A program made the translations under genes and the position numbers. DNA of 64,000 nt, taken from NCBI RefSeq assembly GCF_026210795.1, contig NC_089448.1:868001-932000 (forward strand), in the 5' to 3' direction. Source of the DNA: Rhizophagus irregularis. Its lineage: Eukaryota > Glomeromycota > Glomeromycetes > Glomerales > Glomeraceae. The notes below the pieces were generated by a model. That model did no database searches. It was not told the origin of the DNA and worked only from the letters and a program-made list of their open reading frames with translations. Positions 1 through 10,609 of the stretch are shown here, in pieces (position 1 is the first letter of the stretch; each line of letters opens with the position of its first letter).

Positions 1-1689
1 AACATAAGACAACAGTAGAAGGCATTACGCCAGTAACAGGGGGGATAACGTAGACAACGGTGAAAATGATTAGGAGAAGACGGTTACCAATTTTTTTCAG
101 TTCAAGCAGTTCTGTAAAAATTTCAACGACCAAAAGTCGTCCAAGTCACGTGATTTTTGTGTAAAAATAGGGTAACGTAGGTGAAGTGGAACAATAATCT
201 TTTCACAAGACGAATATGTGCCTTTGGGCAGTCTCCGAGTGAATGTATAACAGTTTTTTTCACACTATTGAAGGGAGGGACAACGTAGGCAATGGTGGAA
301 ATGATTAGGAGTAGGCAACGAGAGGTATTCCATGTCTACATTACCCCCTGTTGTCGATAACACTCATAAACATATACTCTTTTTGTTACAATACAGCATA
401 TAAATGACTTTGGTAACGACTTCTGCATACGTTTAGTTCAATGAAACGTATATTGGTTGGTAACCATGATTACATATACCATTAGTTACAATTTGTAGGA
501 GGAGAAGCTTCTAAGTATTTATTTCGGTAACTATGCATGTGTTGGTAACCGCATATATTGACGTAAATAGGATAAGGTATTCTTACCATCAAGAGCACAT
601 GAGCCTTTAGCTGAGCAACGCCCACATAGGACCCTTGGGTATTGATGTCACGTGAATGCCGTTGACCATTGTCGACCAATACATACTCAATTATGGACTT
701 CGTTACTGAAGAGATTGCTGAGAGTGACAAAGATAGGTATTACTCATGTGCCCTTTGGGAATAACGGTAGACTCACTGTAGAAAAATACGTGGACATCAT
801 TACAGTGTAATACCTGGAGTATTGGATAAGATTTGTAATATGAAATTACTGCGGGTTTTTTTATTTGAATTCTTGTATAAAAAAATACCAACGAAAGATT
901 CCTGCAGTTGAAAATATTAATGGATGAACGTCCTGATCGTATTATTCAAAACGTTTGTGACCTTATAGATGAACTTAAAGTCATATAATGCATCATGGTT
1001 TCAATGTAACGGTTAATGAGAACTCGATGTTTAATTTAAATTATCTACTGCGATCCTCAAGAAACTAACACTTCGTAATTATTCAGTTTGTAGCCAATCG
1101 ATAAACAAAACAATTTAAAAGTTAGGAAAATTAGAAATACTTTTTTTACTGAATGCAATAACTTAGAGAGATGTAAAATCGAAGATTTCAAAGATTTAGC
1201 AATGGTTTGCCAAAAGATGTTATAGACTATTTAAATGGAGAAAATGAAACGTTATAGTAAAATTTTTGTGAATTTCAGTACATCAAAAAAGATAAGAGGA
1301 TCAGATTGATTATAAATAATTTTCTTATGGAATTTTCTTTTGCAGGGCTAAAATGTAGGGAGTGACATAATTTAATAGAATTGGTTAAGCGAGATTTAAG
1401 TTTATAGGATAATAGTATTTTCTTCTTTTTTTACTACTTTGTATTCTCTGGGTAAAATTTGATTGCTATAAAATAAATACGGGTTATCACTTCATTAGTT
1501 CAATTCTAGTAAATGATTTCATCATTAACCTATATGGTAACTTTCGTGCAGCAAGTGAATTGTGTAACTGTCACTGACATTATACTGTATGTGGACTATG
1601 GGGAAGATACATGGTCATCATTACCCCCAAAGGAACATCTACTCATATTCTGCGATGTAGTCGTCCACATTATTCTTCTGCGGTCACTT
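1..1689. repeat. Gene-free repeat mosaic
   Basis: No convincing gene is seen. The stretch is built from short modules that recur across the window. These include GATAACGTAGACAAC-like units (near 45-60 and 280-295), GGTAACGA/TCGTTACC-like units, and a 56-bp module at about 602-657 that recurs near 7909, 11726 and 38031. The open frame that begins at 1513 is repeat-derived until about 1690. Confidence 0.6.
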
Positions 1690-1809
1690 CCCGACATTCT
1701 TGCACTAGCCGATGTCATGATTATGCTCAGTATGAGACCAGCCGAAGTAAAAAATTTGTGTATTGAAAATGGACACGTGACTGGTTTTGCCAAAAGTCCC
1801 GATGATGCA
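1690..1809 (+). pseudogene. Fragment of tyrosine-recombinase-like protein (partial duplicate)
   Basis: About 40 codons reading PDILALADVMIML..RPAEV..L.I. They nearly repeat, at protein level, a stretch of the next gene at 2073-2190. The segment is fused in frame to unrelated repeat-derived codons upstream and to the next copy downstream, so it looks like a partial duplication. The RPAEV motif resembles box I of tyrosine recombinases, but that link is an inference. I recognise the family as one that is abundant in Rhizophagus-type genomes. Confidence 0.5.
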
Positions 1810-1821
1810 TTGTTCGAAACT

Positions 1822-2427
1822 CAATTGTTAGTTGATTCAGAGAAGCCAATAGCAACTACTTCATGTCTTTCACGGTTGCGCACTGAATTAAGAAACACTG
1901 GGGCTTTATCTGAAATTATCAACGCAACGAAAAATCCAAATATCACTGCATTGGCAAATAGAATGCAAGCCGAAAAACGTGATATTTGAGAAGCTAACGG
2001 TATTAATCTTCCTACGATATTTACTTTTGAATCTGTGAGTAATAGACTCCAAAATTACTGCTGTACTACTAATGTTCCTGACATTTTAGCACCAGCCGAT
2101 GTTATGATTATGCTCAGTATGAGACCAGCTGAAGTAATAACTCTGCGCATTGAAAATGTACATGTAATCGGTTTTGCTAAAAGTCGGGGAGACAGCGCTC
2201 CAAGATCATTTCTGTCAATGGAAAAAAGTGAAACACGTGCGAAAGAACTACTGACATGGATTCAAAAATCAATAGATTCTGGTATATTACGTGATCCTGG
2301 TAAACCAGGAGTCAAGTGGTTTAATACGTATTTGAAGCAATACAACATCAAGCCAAGTGATTTACGCAAAATTGGTCTAGATCATCTTTCTAGAGTAGAT
2401 GGCGGACGTAACGATTCTCATCGGTAG
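1822..2427 (+). pseudogene. Tyrosine-recombinase-like (Crypton-like?) protein, broken
   Basis: One reading frame continues across a TGA at 1987-1989 and ends at a TAG at 2425-2427. The segments before and after the TGA read like one protein: an N-terminal helical part (SRLRTELRNTGALSEIIN), then LADVMIML..RPAEV..LRIENVHV, then ERAKELLTWIQ-type sequence and DPGKPGVKWFNTYLKQY. Similar proteins are common in glomeromycotan genomes, where they look like tyrosine recombinases. The Arg of RPAEV would be the box I Arg, and the C-terminal catalytic boxes are missing here. Both stops are one C-to-T change from CGA and CAG. The function is inferred from pattern only. This is a decayed mobile-element or domesticated-recombinase fragment. 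Confidence 0.5.
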
Positions 2428-4434
2428 ACGTTTGGGATGTAGTCGATGCCATTCCACAGAATGCCCAGAGGGCACTAGCTACGTATACCTGTCTACGTCA
2501 TTGTCACATGATACTCTACGCATTTGTTCAGAGTGTCACATGAATGCCGTTGTCCACTAATAATCTGTCCTGCAATCACGTCCACATTATTCCTCCGCAG
2601 GAGTTCACGTTATTTCTCCTGTTGTCCACTCATATTCTGCGACGCAATCTCCTACACTGTTATCCACTAACAATCAATTCCGCATAGACTATTAATTCAC
2701 TAATTTTTTGTAACGATGAAGCATTTTTTTTGTAGAGTACCAATAGTACATTAATTGGTAATGCTGTTACATAACTCTGGTAACGATGTTTACATCTGTT
2801 TTTACAATAGAGTATATTACTCGTTATCAATAACACCCTGCGGGTGGTTCTACCCGGGTCAACCAATGCGCACACTATTGTAGAAATTACCTGAATAACG
2901 TTACCTGTCCGGAAATAATAGTACACAGGACATATTCATTACACGCAGTGTATTTTGTGTTACATGCATATATTTGTTGGTAACGATGTAGCTATGTTAG
3001 GATAAACTTTGGTAACGATATCATATACTGCATTGTACATCCCTTCGGGAGATGGCCGATATAACATAGGGAAGATAGCGTGGACAACATGAGAATAACT
3101 GCTCTTCTAGCAGTCTCTGACTGAGTAGCATTGATGGATTAACGTAGACAACATGGGAAGAGAAGTGTAGATGATAACGGACATACCATGGGTAAAAGGT
3201 GTAGACTGTATGAAGATAATGTGGGTAACAGGGAGGAGATGGCCAGCATGTTATGGGGAGATAACTATCAATGATTACCGGAGTACTAATAACGATGAAG
3301 AATATTTTTTGTATAGATAATTATCATTGACATGAGCGCACCCTGCGGGTAGGGCAAGATATTTTTCCCATGTTATCTGACGTCTTGCCGCTCAACCACG
3401 CTTATTAGACATTTTTAATTATTTACAAACATAATCAAGTGAAAGAAACGTACACAAAAAATCTTCATGATTTTTCGAGGAACGAGGAAAATAATGAAGC
3501 GTTATTCCCTGCAGTCGCTCACGTTATTCCTCCGCAGTCGCCTACGTTACTCCTGTCGTCCACTCATATTGTGCGAAGATGTCACGTTCCTGATCTCTAT
3601 TACCACCCGTATCATGCTAGTACTCGAAAACTATTCTCTCTATTAACATGCAGATGTAACCTTGAGTGAAAGTCTTCGAGTAGATACACTACAAACATGT
3701 TACGCAATATAACGTGGATGTGTGTTTAGTGGTATTGTGGACAAAATTACGTAATTATGTGCCTAGGAACCTTAGTTCATAGAACCTTTATTAGGAACAC
3801 CCTAAGACCTTTGCAGAGGAAGTTCCCTTCGTGGGCAAGACAGTCAGCCAGGAGTAATAAATTTACTAGATTTAACAGATTACAGTGGTCTGCTCTGCAA
3901 TTAGTACTTTATTCACCAGTATCGTCATAAATGTTCAAGCTAAAATCTACAAATCCACTGTTTTTTTGGGTAAACACAAAAACCCCCTCACTTTTGGTGT
4001 CTGCATCCTTCCCGTATTACAGTCCTCGAATATCGTGTGCTATAAATACGAGAAATGTTAAACGGCACCAGCAGACTACACTTCTTTGAGGTCGACTAAT
4101 TTACTTCACATGTTTTACTTAGGCGGAGCATGGAAGTGTGGAACTGGCTCGAAAGACTAAGCCAAACCTCATCACTTCGTTCAGAATGTCCTGCCACTCT
4201 ACCACAGACGTATAATTGATTGTTACCGATAGTAAGATCCACTTTTCCTGGGTGTTATGCGGCCCCTTGAAGAGGTAAGCTTACCGGTGAAGGTATTTTT
4301 TCTAGGCTAGAGTAGATGATAGGTTTGTCAGAGTCATCCGGAGCAGGATTGTCTCTCTCTGAATATACAAATAGTTTGCCCACAGAATTCTGGGTAATCG
4401 TGTAGCTAGGTGTTGCACCTTTTCTCCTCGACTT
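2428..4434. repeat. Gene-free repeat mosaic
   Basis: No gene is supported. Modules visible here include a hairpin module (2503-2542), GGTAACGAT motifs (2779, 2979, 3011), the CACCCTGCGGGTGG-type palindrome (near 2833 and 3339), an inverted copy of the GTGGTTGAGCGGCAAGAC module (3381-3402), and strings of TACGTTATTCCTCCGCAG-like units (3515-3600). From 3740 to 4430 only unclassified sequence is seen. Confidence 0.55.
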
Positions 4435-7400
4435 TCATAATTGGATGCCGTACATTTTTCGTAGGACAGAGTTTATGAACACCAGACTCCTCTTGAGGAA
4501 TTGTTCCCTGTCTTTTTCTCTGCTAAGAGCGTCTACATTGACCTTTCTCACCTCAAACTCGTACAAGAACTTGTCCATGTGTTTCTTAAGTGCGGGAAGC
4601 AACTCACGTATATTCCTTTCCAGTAGTTCATCGTGGACGCTGTTCTTATTACGTATACACTGAAAGCCACACCTACGTAAGAGACCAATAGCAAGACAGT
4701 GTGCATGGTATGCGTAGGTCCTTCGCTCGTTCAACAGGTCACGCCCTTCCTTTACATAGCTAGTAGGATCAGAAGAGTCTTCTTCACTGCCCCCCAGAAT
4801 ATCAGTGTATCTCGTGAACTCGTGTTCTCGCATTTTCTGGAGGGCCTCGTCTACGGTCTTTCCACGGGTGATCTTTTCTAGATTATGGTACACTTGTTTG
4901 ACTGCGGGCTTCGAGTAGTTTTTAACGAACTCGGGAGTTATCTCTCCTCCGTACTCATAGAGCTCACGTAGGTTGTACTTTTTCAGTGAATTCTTTTCTG
5001 GAACAGTAAACGTCTTCTTCGTTATTCAGCCTTTCTACCAGGGAGAGGGCACTATTTTCGGAAATATTTGGAGACTTAGCTACTGCCTCGCAATGTACAA
5101 GCTCCAGCTCATTCTTAATAGACTTATAAGTAGCACAATAATCTCTGCTGACACTAGGGTCGTGCTCGGGAAGAAGGGCAATGCTGGCGCCAGTGGAAGC
5201 AACTTGATCCACAAACCGGAACATGAACTTGTTTTTCGAGAGGTTCCTGAGACGCTCGGTCTCAAGCCAGAGATGGAAATAATCGGACTTGTAGAACCGG
5301 ATACCGCCATCCACAGTATACTCAAACTGTAGTGCAACGTCAGTAACCGTCTGGTACAGTCCAGTGCGTTTGTCATGTAACAGCTGGGAAATTTCTTCGG
5401 TAGTCTCAGCTAATGAATGGCAATCGTTCATCAATCGAAAACAGACAAAGTATTCCTGTGTTCGAAGCTTCCGGACTCTGGCCAGCATCTGGCAGCAGGT
5501 CTCAACATTGCATGAATTGTCACTGAAACAAGCGAACACAGTATCGAAGAGCTCTAACTCGAAACTAATCCCGGCTGAGACGGTAGGGGTGTAGATAAGG
5601 ACATCAAGTCCACTCCAGTAGGAATGAACGTCACCGAAATGCTCCTTCTTTTTCGAGGGAAGGGTCTCACTGCTGTAGAGTTCCACTTTCTTGTCGCTGG
5701 CCCTAGTGTGTAGGAGTTCTTCGACGAACTTTGCGTCTTTGAGACAGTTTACAGGAACAACAATCTTCTGTCCACTGTGTACGGCCTTTTATAGGAGGGA
5801 CTCTATCCAGTCCCCCATATTAGTTGTGAAGTAGAACTGGTCCTCTTTTGCTTGTGAGAACACATTCCAGTGTAGAAGCATGGGTAAAGCCCGCATTCGC
5901 CGTAAGGTTTTTATGGTGCGGGCACCAAGGTTAGCATCCATACAAACTACGTGACGTGCAGTACTCAACATCCACTTAAATGCTGCGAACGCAGAACTAA
6001 AATGTTTATGCAGTCCGCTACTGAACTGTGCGAGGGTAGATTCAACCTCATCAAGGACGAGTACATCGATAGGCTTGTGTTCTGAAGGGATAATAATACG
6101 GTGCAAGGACTCTACCTGTACAATTACACGAGGGAAGTCCGCCTGGCATATCCCACCAAGGGCTATGTCTTTGTACGAAGTAAAGTCAGGGAACAACTGT
6201 TGCAGGGATTGGCTGAATGTCTGCCGAAAAGTGACAAAACGGATGACTGGTTCTCTTGTCGCATTGCGTGGAAAATAGTTGTCAAGGTAGCGACGGAGTG
6301 TTTTGGTCTTACCCAATCCCATATTACCTCTGACTAGCAAGGTAGGCACTAGCTCGTAGTCCTCCATAGAGTCACTGGAGTATTTGATGATACTCGCACT
6401 AGAAAGAAGGCAATCGGCTGAAGTATCAACACTAAGCTTAGGGTCGACAGTTCCGTTATGGATGCCATTAATACGTTTGCCCAAACGGTCTTGCCTAGAA
6501 AATGTGCCAGAAGAGGGCCCCTGTGAGAGGGGTTGCCCGTTATTAGCAGAAATAGGAGAAACGGCATCAACAGGATACTCATAGGAATGAGAAATAGTGT
6601 TGTTGCCAACAGTGAGATACCCGAGTGTGCGGTGATTTCTCTTAGAATCTTGATGGCACCTCTCTTCGACGGCCCACAGTGTTTCGCTTCGCTGTTTCAA
6701 CAGCAGGTAGAGGGAATTGTTCCGGTGGTGAGTCTCATTACAGATAGTGCAATGGGTCGGGAAAGTCCTGTCGAAATTAGCAAAGGGAAACTTGACATCA
6801 TGAAGAGAAAAGCCGTAAGTAGCGTGTAGATCATTAGCGAGAGAAATAGCGTGGTCGATAAGGGTTTCCTGACAATCCTCAGAGGCAGGAGAAAAGATGG
6901 GAGGGGTACTAGCACCAGCGATGCTGGCATTCCCCACGATGCTGTTCCAAAGGGGGTGTGCAGTAACAAGAAGGGCATCATAGAATTCGATCACATCGTT
7001 AGTGCCCAATTGCGAAGAATAGGGGGACAAGACAAACGGCCGAGTCTCGCCTAGCTTAGAGGAGCCATACAAACGAAAGCTCTGTATGCGCTTGTTAACA
7101 TCGTCCACGTACTTGTGCAAGTGCTGGGGCAGGCGGGATAAAAGTCGACTCCTGAAGTTTCGTGCCTCTATGTAGTTGCAGAAGGCATGAGCCGTGAGGT
7201 GGAGATGGAACGAGTATTTCCACTTGCCCTTAGAGCGAGAAAACCCGCTAGAGTCTAGGAGGGTAAAGGATTTCCTATGAGGGTAGATGTTATAGGAATC
7301 ATAGAACTCTTGTTCGAAGGCATCGATAATAGTCCTCATGATAGAGACAACCTGCTGATCCTCGCCACGAGGAATATCGTCGATGTCAATATCAAGTTTA

Positions 7401-7654
7401 GGGTGCTGAGGGCGATGGCCGAAAATAACTTTATCGTAACATCGGTGGCCATTGGGGAGAGAGAGATAGTGGTCCCAGAACTCATTCCGGGTATGGAACA
7501 CAAGATACAGGCCACCCAGGTTGTCTTTCACGACAACCATCTCGCCAGATAGTTTGTTTAGATTGTACTTGTTCTCCAGGGCTTGATAGCCATCAAGGGA
7601 ATCTCTCTTAAGAATAGTCTTGTAGTTCTCAACAGGATCGTAGTCGTCAAACAT
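4435..7654 (-). pseudogene. Primase fused to origin-binding-protein-like helicase (NCLDV, F1055L-like), broken
   Basis: This was a large replication protein of about 1,070 codons, close in length to ASFV F1055L. The N-terminal part looks like an archaeo-eukaryotic primase. It has KLDIDIDD (metal-binding acids, about residue 108), KYSFHLHL (SxH motif), a RLYGSSK..ETRPF stretch, and a Cys/His zinc motif (HCTICNETHH). The helicase part has Walker A GNMGLGKTKT, a Walker B of the DEVES type found in herpesvirus-like origin-binding proteins, and motif V/VI segments TPTVSAGISF and QMLARVRK. Two lesions are visible: an in-frame TAA at 5789-5791, and a one-base frameshift around 5010-5030, after which the frame continues to a TGA at 4435. 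The start is the ATG at 7654, followed by MFDDYDPVE. It is probably a dead copy of a viral replication initiator. The parts are clear; the exact NCLDV lineage is inferred. Confidence 0.85.
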
Positions 7655-8969
7655 TTTTTTAAAAAAACCGTATTACTTCAAAAGGACGAAAAAAAGAAGG
7701 AACGCAGGGAAGAAGGTTAAATATATTCTACACAAGCCACTGAGAAAAAAAACATAGACAAATATGAGTAGTAGTAGATGGTAAAACAGAACGATCCCAT
7801 GTCCACTCACATTATCCCCTGTTGTCGATAACAATATCTATACATATGAATGAAATGTGGCGGAGCTCTGGTAAATGAGGACGTAGACGGATTTACTATC
7901 AAGAGCACATGAGCCTTTGGCTGGGCAACGCCCACATATGACCTCAGGTATCGATGTCACGTGTATGCCATGACTGTTTTGCTCTACTCTCTGGGTATGA
8001 AGTAGACTGTAGCTCTGTTATATAGGTTAATAGTTACCCACTGTGGTTACTCACAGGAGACCATATTCATTTCCACAGCTATCTATGTTATTCTTCTGCA
8101 GTCGCTCAAAGTCTGATTTTGGCGAACAATGTTCGCCCAAATTTCTTGGCAAAATCCCCCCACTCCTAATCATTTTCCGTAGCTGTATATGATACCCCTG
8201 TTGTCCACTAATGATCAGCTATAGATACCCAAGGGATACTAAGTAATTATTCTGGTGTCCACGGTCAAGATGGCCATTGCATATAACAATTCGTTATCAT
8301 CGTTACCAAAAAATGGAATAATCATTATCAACTAACTACATACTGAGACTGTGTTCGATTACAGATACTACCTGAAAGGTACGAAGTAAAACTGCTCTCC
8401 GAGCAGTGGGCGAAGCTCAGCCAAGGGCTCTTTGACTGATAAAAAAGACACATACGTTATTCCTTCGCAAGAGCTCATGTTATTTCTCTCATTGTCCACT
8501 AATAATCGTTACAAATTTTTGCAATAACGTAAAATAAGTCCACAGAAGTATTATAAGGCGTGGATGATGACGCAGATAATAAGAAAGAAAGATGTTACTA
8601 CTAAGATTCTCCACCATCCTAATCATTCCGCAGTCACAATAAAGTCACGTGAAAATAAACAACATGATATTTTGCGTCATGTGATATTAATTATGTAATA
8701 CTATTAATGTAACACTATTCATGTGATACTCTGAGCAAATGAGTAGAGTGTCATGTGCACTTTGGGCAGTCTCTGCTGACTGACCATGACGTAGTATTAA
8801 CTCATATTGTGCGACGCAGGAGCTCACGTTATTCCTCCTGTGTCCACTCATATTCTTCTCCGTAACCTTTCCTAATGTAGCACATTCAACATTTGAAAAT
8901 ACGTGAAGAAAAACAAAAAAATCATGTAACATTCAGGAGCTTATTCTATTTCATGGCGTAGCGTATTTT
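7655..8969. repeat. Gene-free repeat mosaic
   Basis: No gene is seen. The first 90 bases are A-rich and lie just upstream of the primase-helicase start. The rest holds a copy of the 56-bp module (7909-7965), a CCTGAAAGGTACGAAGTA-type module (8372-8400), CTCACGTTATTCCTCCTG-like units, and a hairpin module (8720-8758). Confidence 0.55.
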
Positions 8970-10120
8970 ATGTCGACACTCTATATATTGCAGGCAGTAA
9001 AAAAACAAAGATACGATTATGACTTGTCTGATGTATGCAATTTTTTACATAGGCAGGCCGTATGGCAAATACGGTGGTGAGCAAAATTATTTGGGCAGAG
9101 TCCAGTTTCACTGGAATGGCGAATGTGTGAAAATGGCCATATTAGACTCTTTTTTAGTCCGTAGGACCTTCTTCGAAGTGCATTTTTTGCGTATTTCGCC
9201 TCTATCTTTTTCCAAAAAAATATGCTCACCACTGTACATGCACCTCGTCCTACGTATATCCCGTATTCATCTTTTAACAGTATTACCATACCTAATGAAT
9301 GCCATCAGGCAGATATTTTATATATGCCACATGACAAGGTTAGACGTGTTACTTATCTTTTTTGTCTTAATGTAGTGGATGTGGCTTCGAGATACAAGGC
9401 CTCTATTCCAATAGGTGTGACTAGCATTAAGAATAGAGAGGGTATTTTAACCTCACGTACTATTTCTAAAGGTTTTGAACAGATTTATGATGTTCCTGAT
9501 TGCCTTCTTGTATGGCCAAAATTGTTAATTACGGATAAGGGGTCTGAATTTAAAGGCGACTGTGAACGATTAATGAGAAGACATGGTGTAAAAATTCAAA
9601 AAGCTAGATCTAAACGATCTGTTAGTATTGTTGAAAGGTATAATCTTACCCTATCTAAAAGATTATTTCGCATACAGAATGCTCATGAGTTATCATTATA
9701 TGCGTCAGGAAATCTCATGCTTGGGTGAAGAACCTTCCTATAATTGTTAAAGATATTAATAATTCTATTACTAGGTTAATTAGTATGGCTCCTGCTAAAG
9801 CAGTAAAAAAGAAAAAAGTTTATTCAAAATCTTCCTGTAAATATAATAGGCCTATTGGTTATAATGAGCCACGTTTGACCTACAGAGATAGTGTTCGTTA
9901 TCTTCTTGAACCTGGTGAGGTTGAAGGTGGACCAAAAAGAAGGGGTACAGATATGAACTGGAGTCCTGAAGTTTATAATATTGGGGAAGTTCGTATACAA
10001 AAAAATCAACCAGTCCTTTATAAGTTACTTGAGGGACCTGATCGTAAATTCGTAAGGGAGGAACTCTTACTCGTTAATGATGGGGTTGAATTACCTCCAG
10101 AAAGTGTCCTTTATCAGTAA
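8970..10120 (+). pseudogene. rve (DDE) integrase, split by a MITE and frameshifted
   Basis: A retroviral-type integrase without a linked reverse transcriptase, of a kind common in Rhizophagus-type genomes. From the ATG at 8970 a helical N-terminal part runs to VWQI and is then interrupted by a 163-bp element with TA ends. The frame resumes at HAPRPTYIP. The catalytic core has LNVVDVASRYK (first Asp), ITDKGSEF (second Asp) and SIVERYN (Glu), so the triad is present. A one-base frameshift near 9710 precedes WVKNLPIIVK, and the C-terminal part has the RYLLEPGEVEGG..NWSP and VREELLLV segments usual for this family. The end is the TAA at 10118-10120. If the element is removed with one TA copy, the frame is continuous across the site. 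It is most likely a remnant of a DNA transposon with an rve transposase (Ginger-like or similar). The class assignment is uncertain. Confidence 0.8.
9072..9234. mobile_element. 163-bp MITE, TA target site, CRGTGGTGAGCA ends
   Basis: The ends are CGGTGGTGAGCA and, inverted, CAGTGGTGAGCA, flanked by TA on both sides (9070-9071 and 9235-9236). The insertion splits the integrase reading frame, and removal with one TA restores the frame, which fixes the boundaries exactly. TA duplication and CAGT-like ends suggest a non-autonomous Tc1/mariner element. Related copies lie at 29160, 38804, 41618, 42193 and 48745. Confidence 0.85.
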
Positions 10121-10300
10121 TCACATCTGACCTGAGGTCAGCGAAATTATTTCTGGATACTTCTCGTCAGAAAAGTCGAATATAGCTCATAATTAGTATT
10201 TTACAATTGTTGAGGAAATATCAGTACTTATCAATATATATTAGTACTTATCGCTACTTGTCTTTCAGGAGCACGTTAAGTGCATTGTTGTGTGATAAAG

Positions 10301-10599
10301 TTAGTCGAAAACATATATTAGCAATAAGATGTATGTCGTATGGTATATTAGCAATGGATCAGGAACAGAGATTAGGGCCATGGATTTTTTGTTATTTACG
10401 TTCTGAGAGGAGGGTGTCTTGCCAATGGCTGTCCCTTTACCGTGATCGCCTACACTACTTGATCGGTCACCGGATGCTCCATTTCCATTAGAATGTTCAC
10501 CTGTGGCGCCTCCTCCCGTGCCTCCTCCGTGACCTTTCGGGGCCGCATATATGTCTTTTAAACAAGCAGGATAATCAAAAGAATGATAACTCTGCGCAT
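10301..10599 (-). pseudogene. Small Gly-rich protein with a signal-peptide-like start, frame broken
   Basis: An ATG at 10599 begins a short hydrophobic stretch, MRRVIILLIILLV, which stops at a TAA at 10558-10560. In a neighbouring frame the DNA reads on as a Gly-rich low-complexity segment (APKGHGGGTGGGATGEH, then SNGNGASGDRS) of about 60 residues. The pattern suggests a small secreted Gly/Ser-rich protein whose frame has shifted just after the signal peptide. The tail past about 10370 looks repeat-derived. A chance match between two unrelated frames is possible. No function is assigned. Confidence 0.3.
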
Positions 10600-10609
10600 C
10601 TTTATGCAA

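Noticed and set aside
9019-9375. 118-codon ORF across the MITE in the integrase gene
   Set aside because: It reads through the element in a frame different from that of the integrase; it is a shadow.
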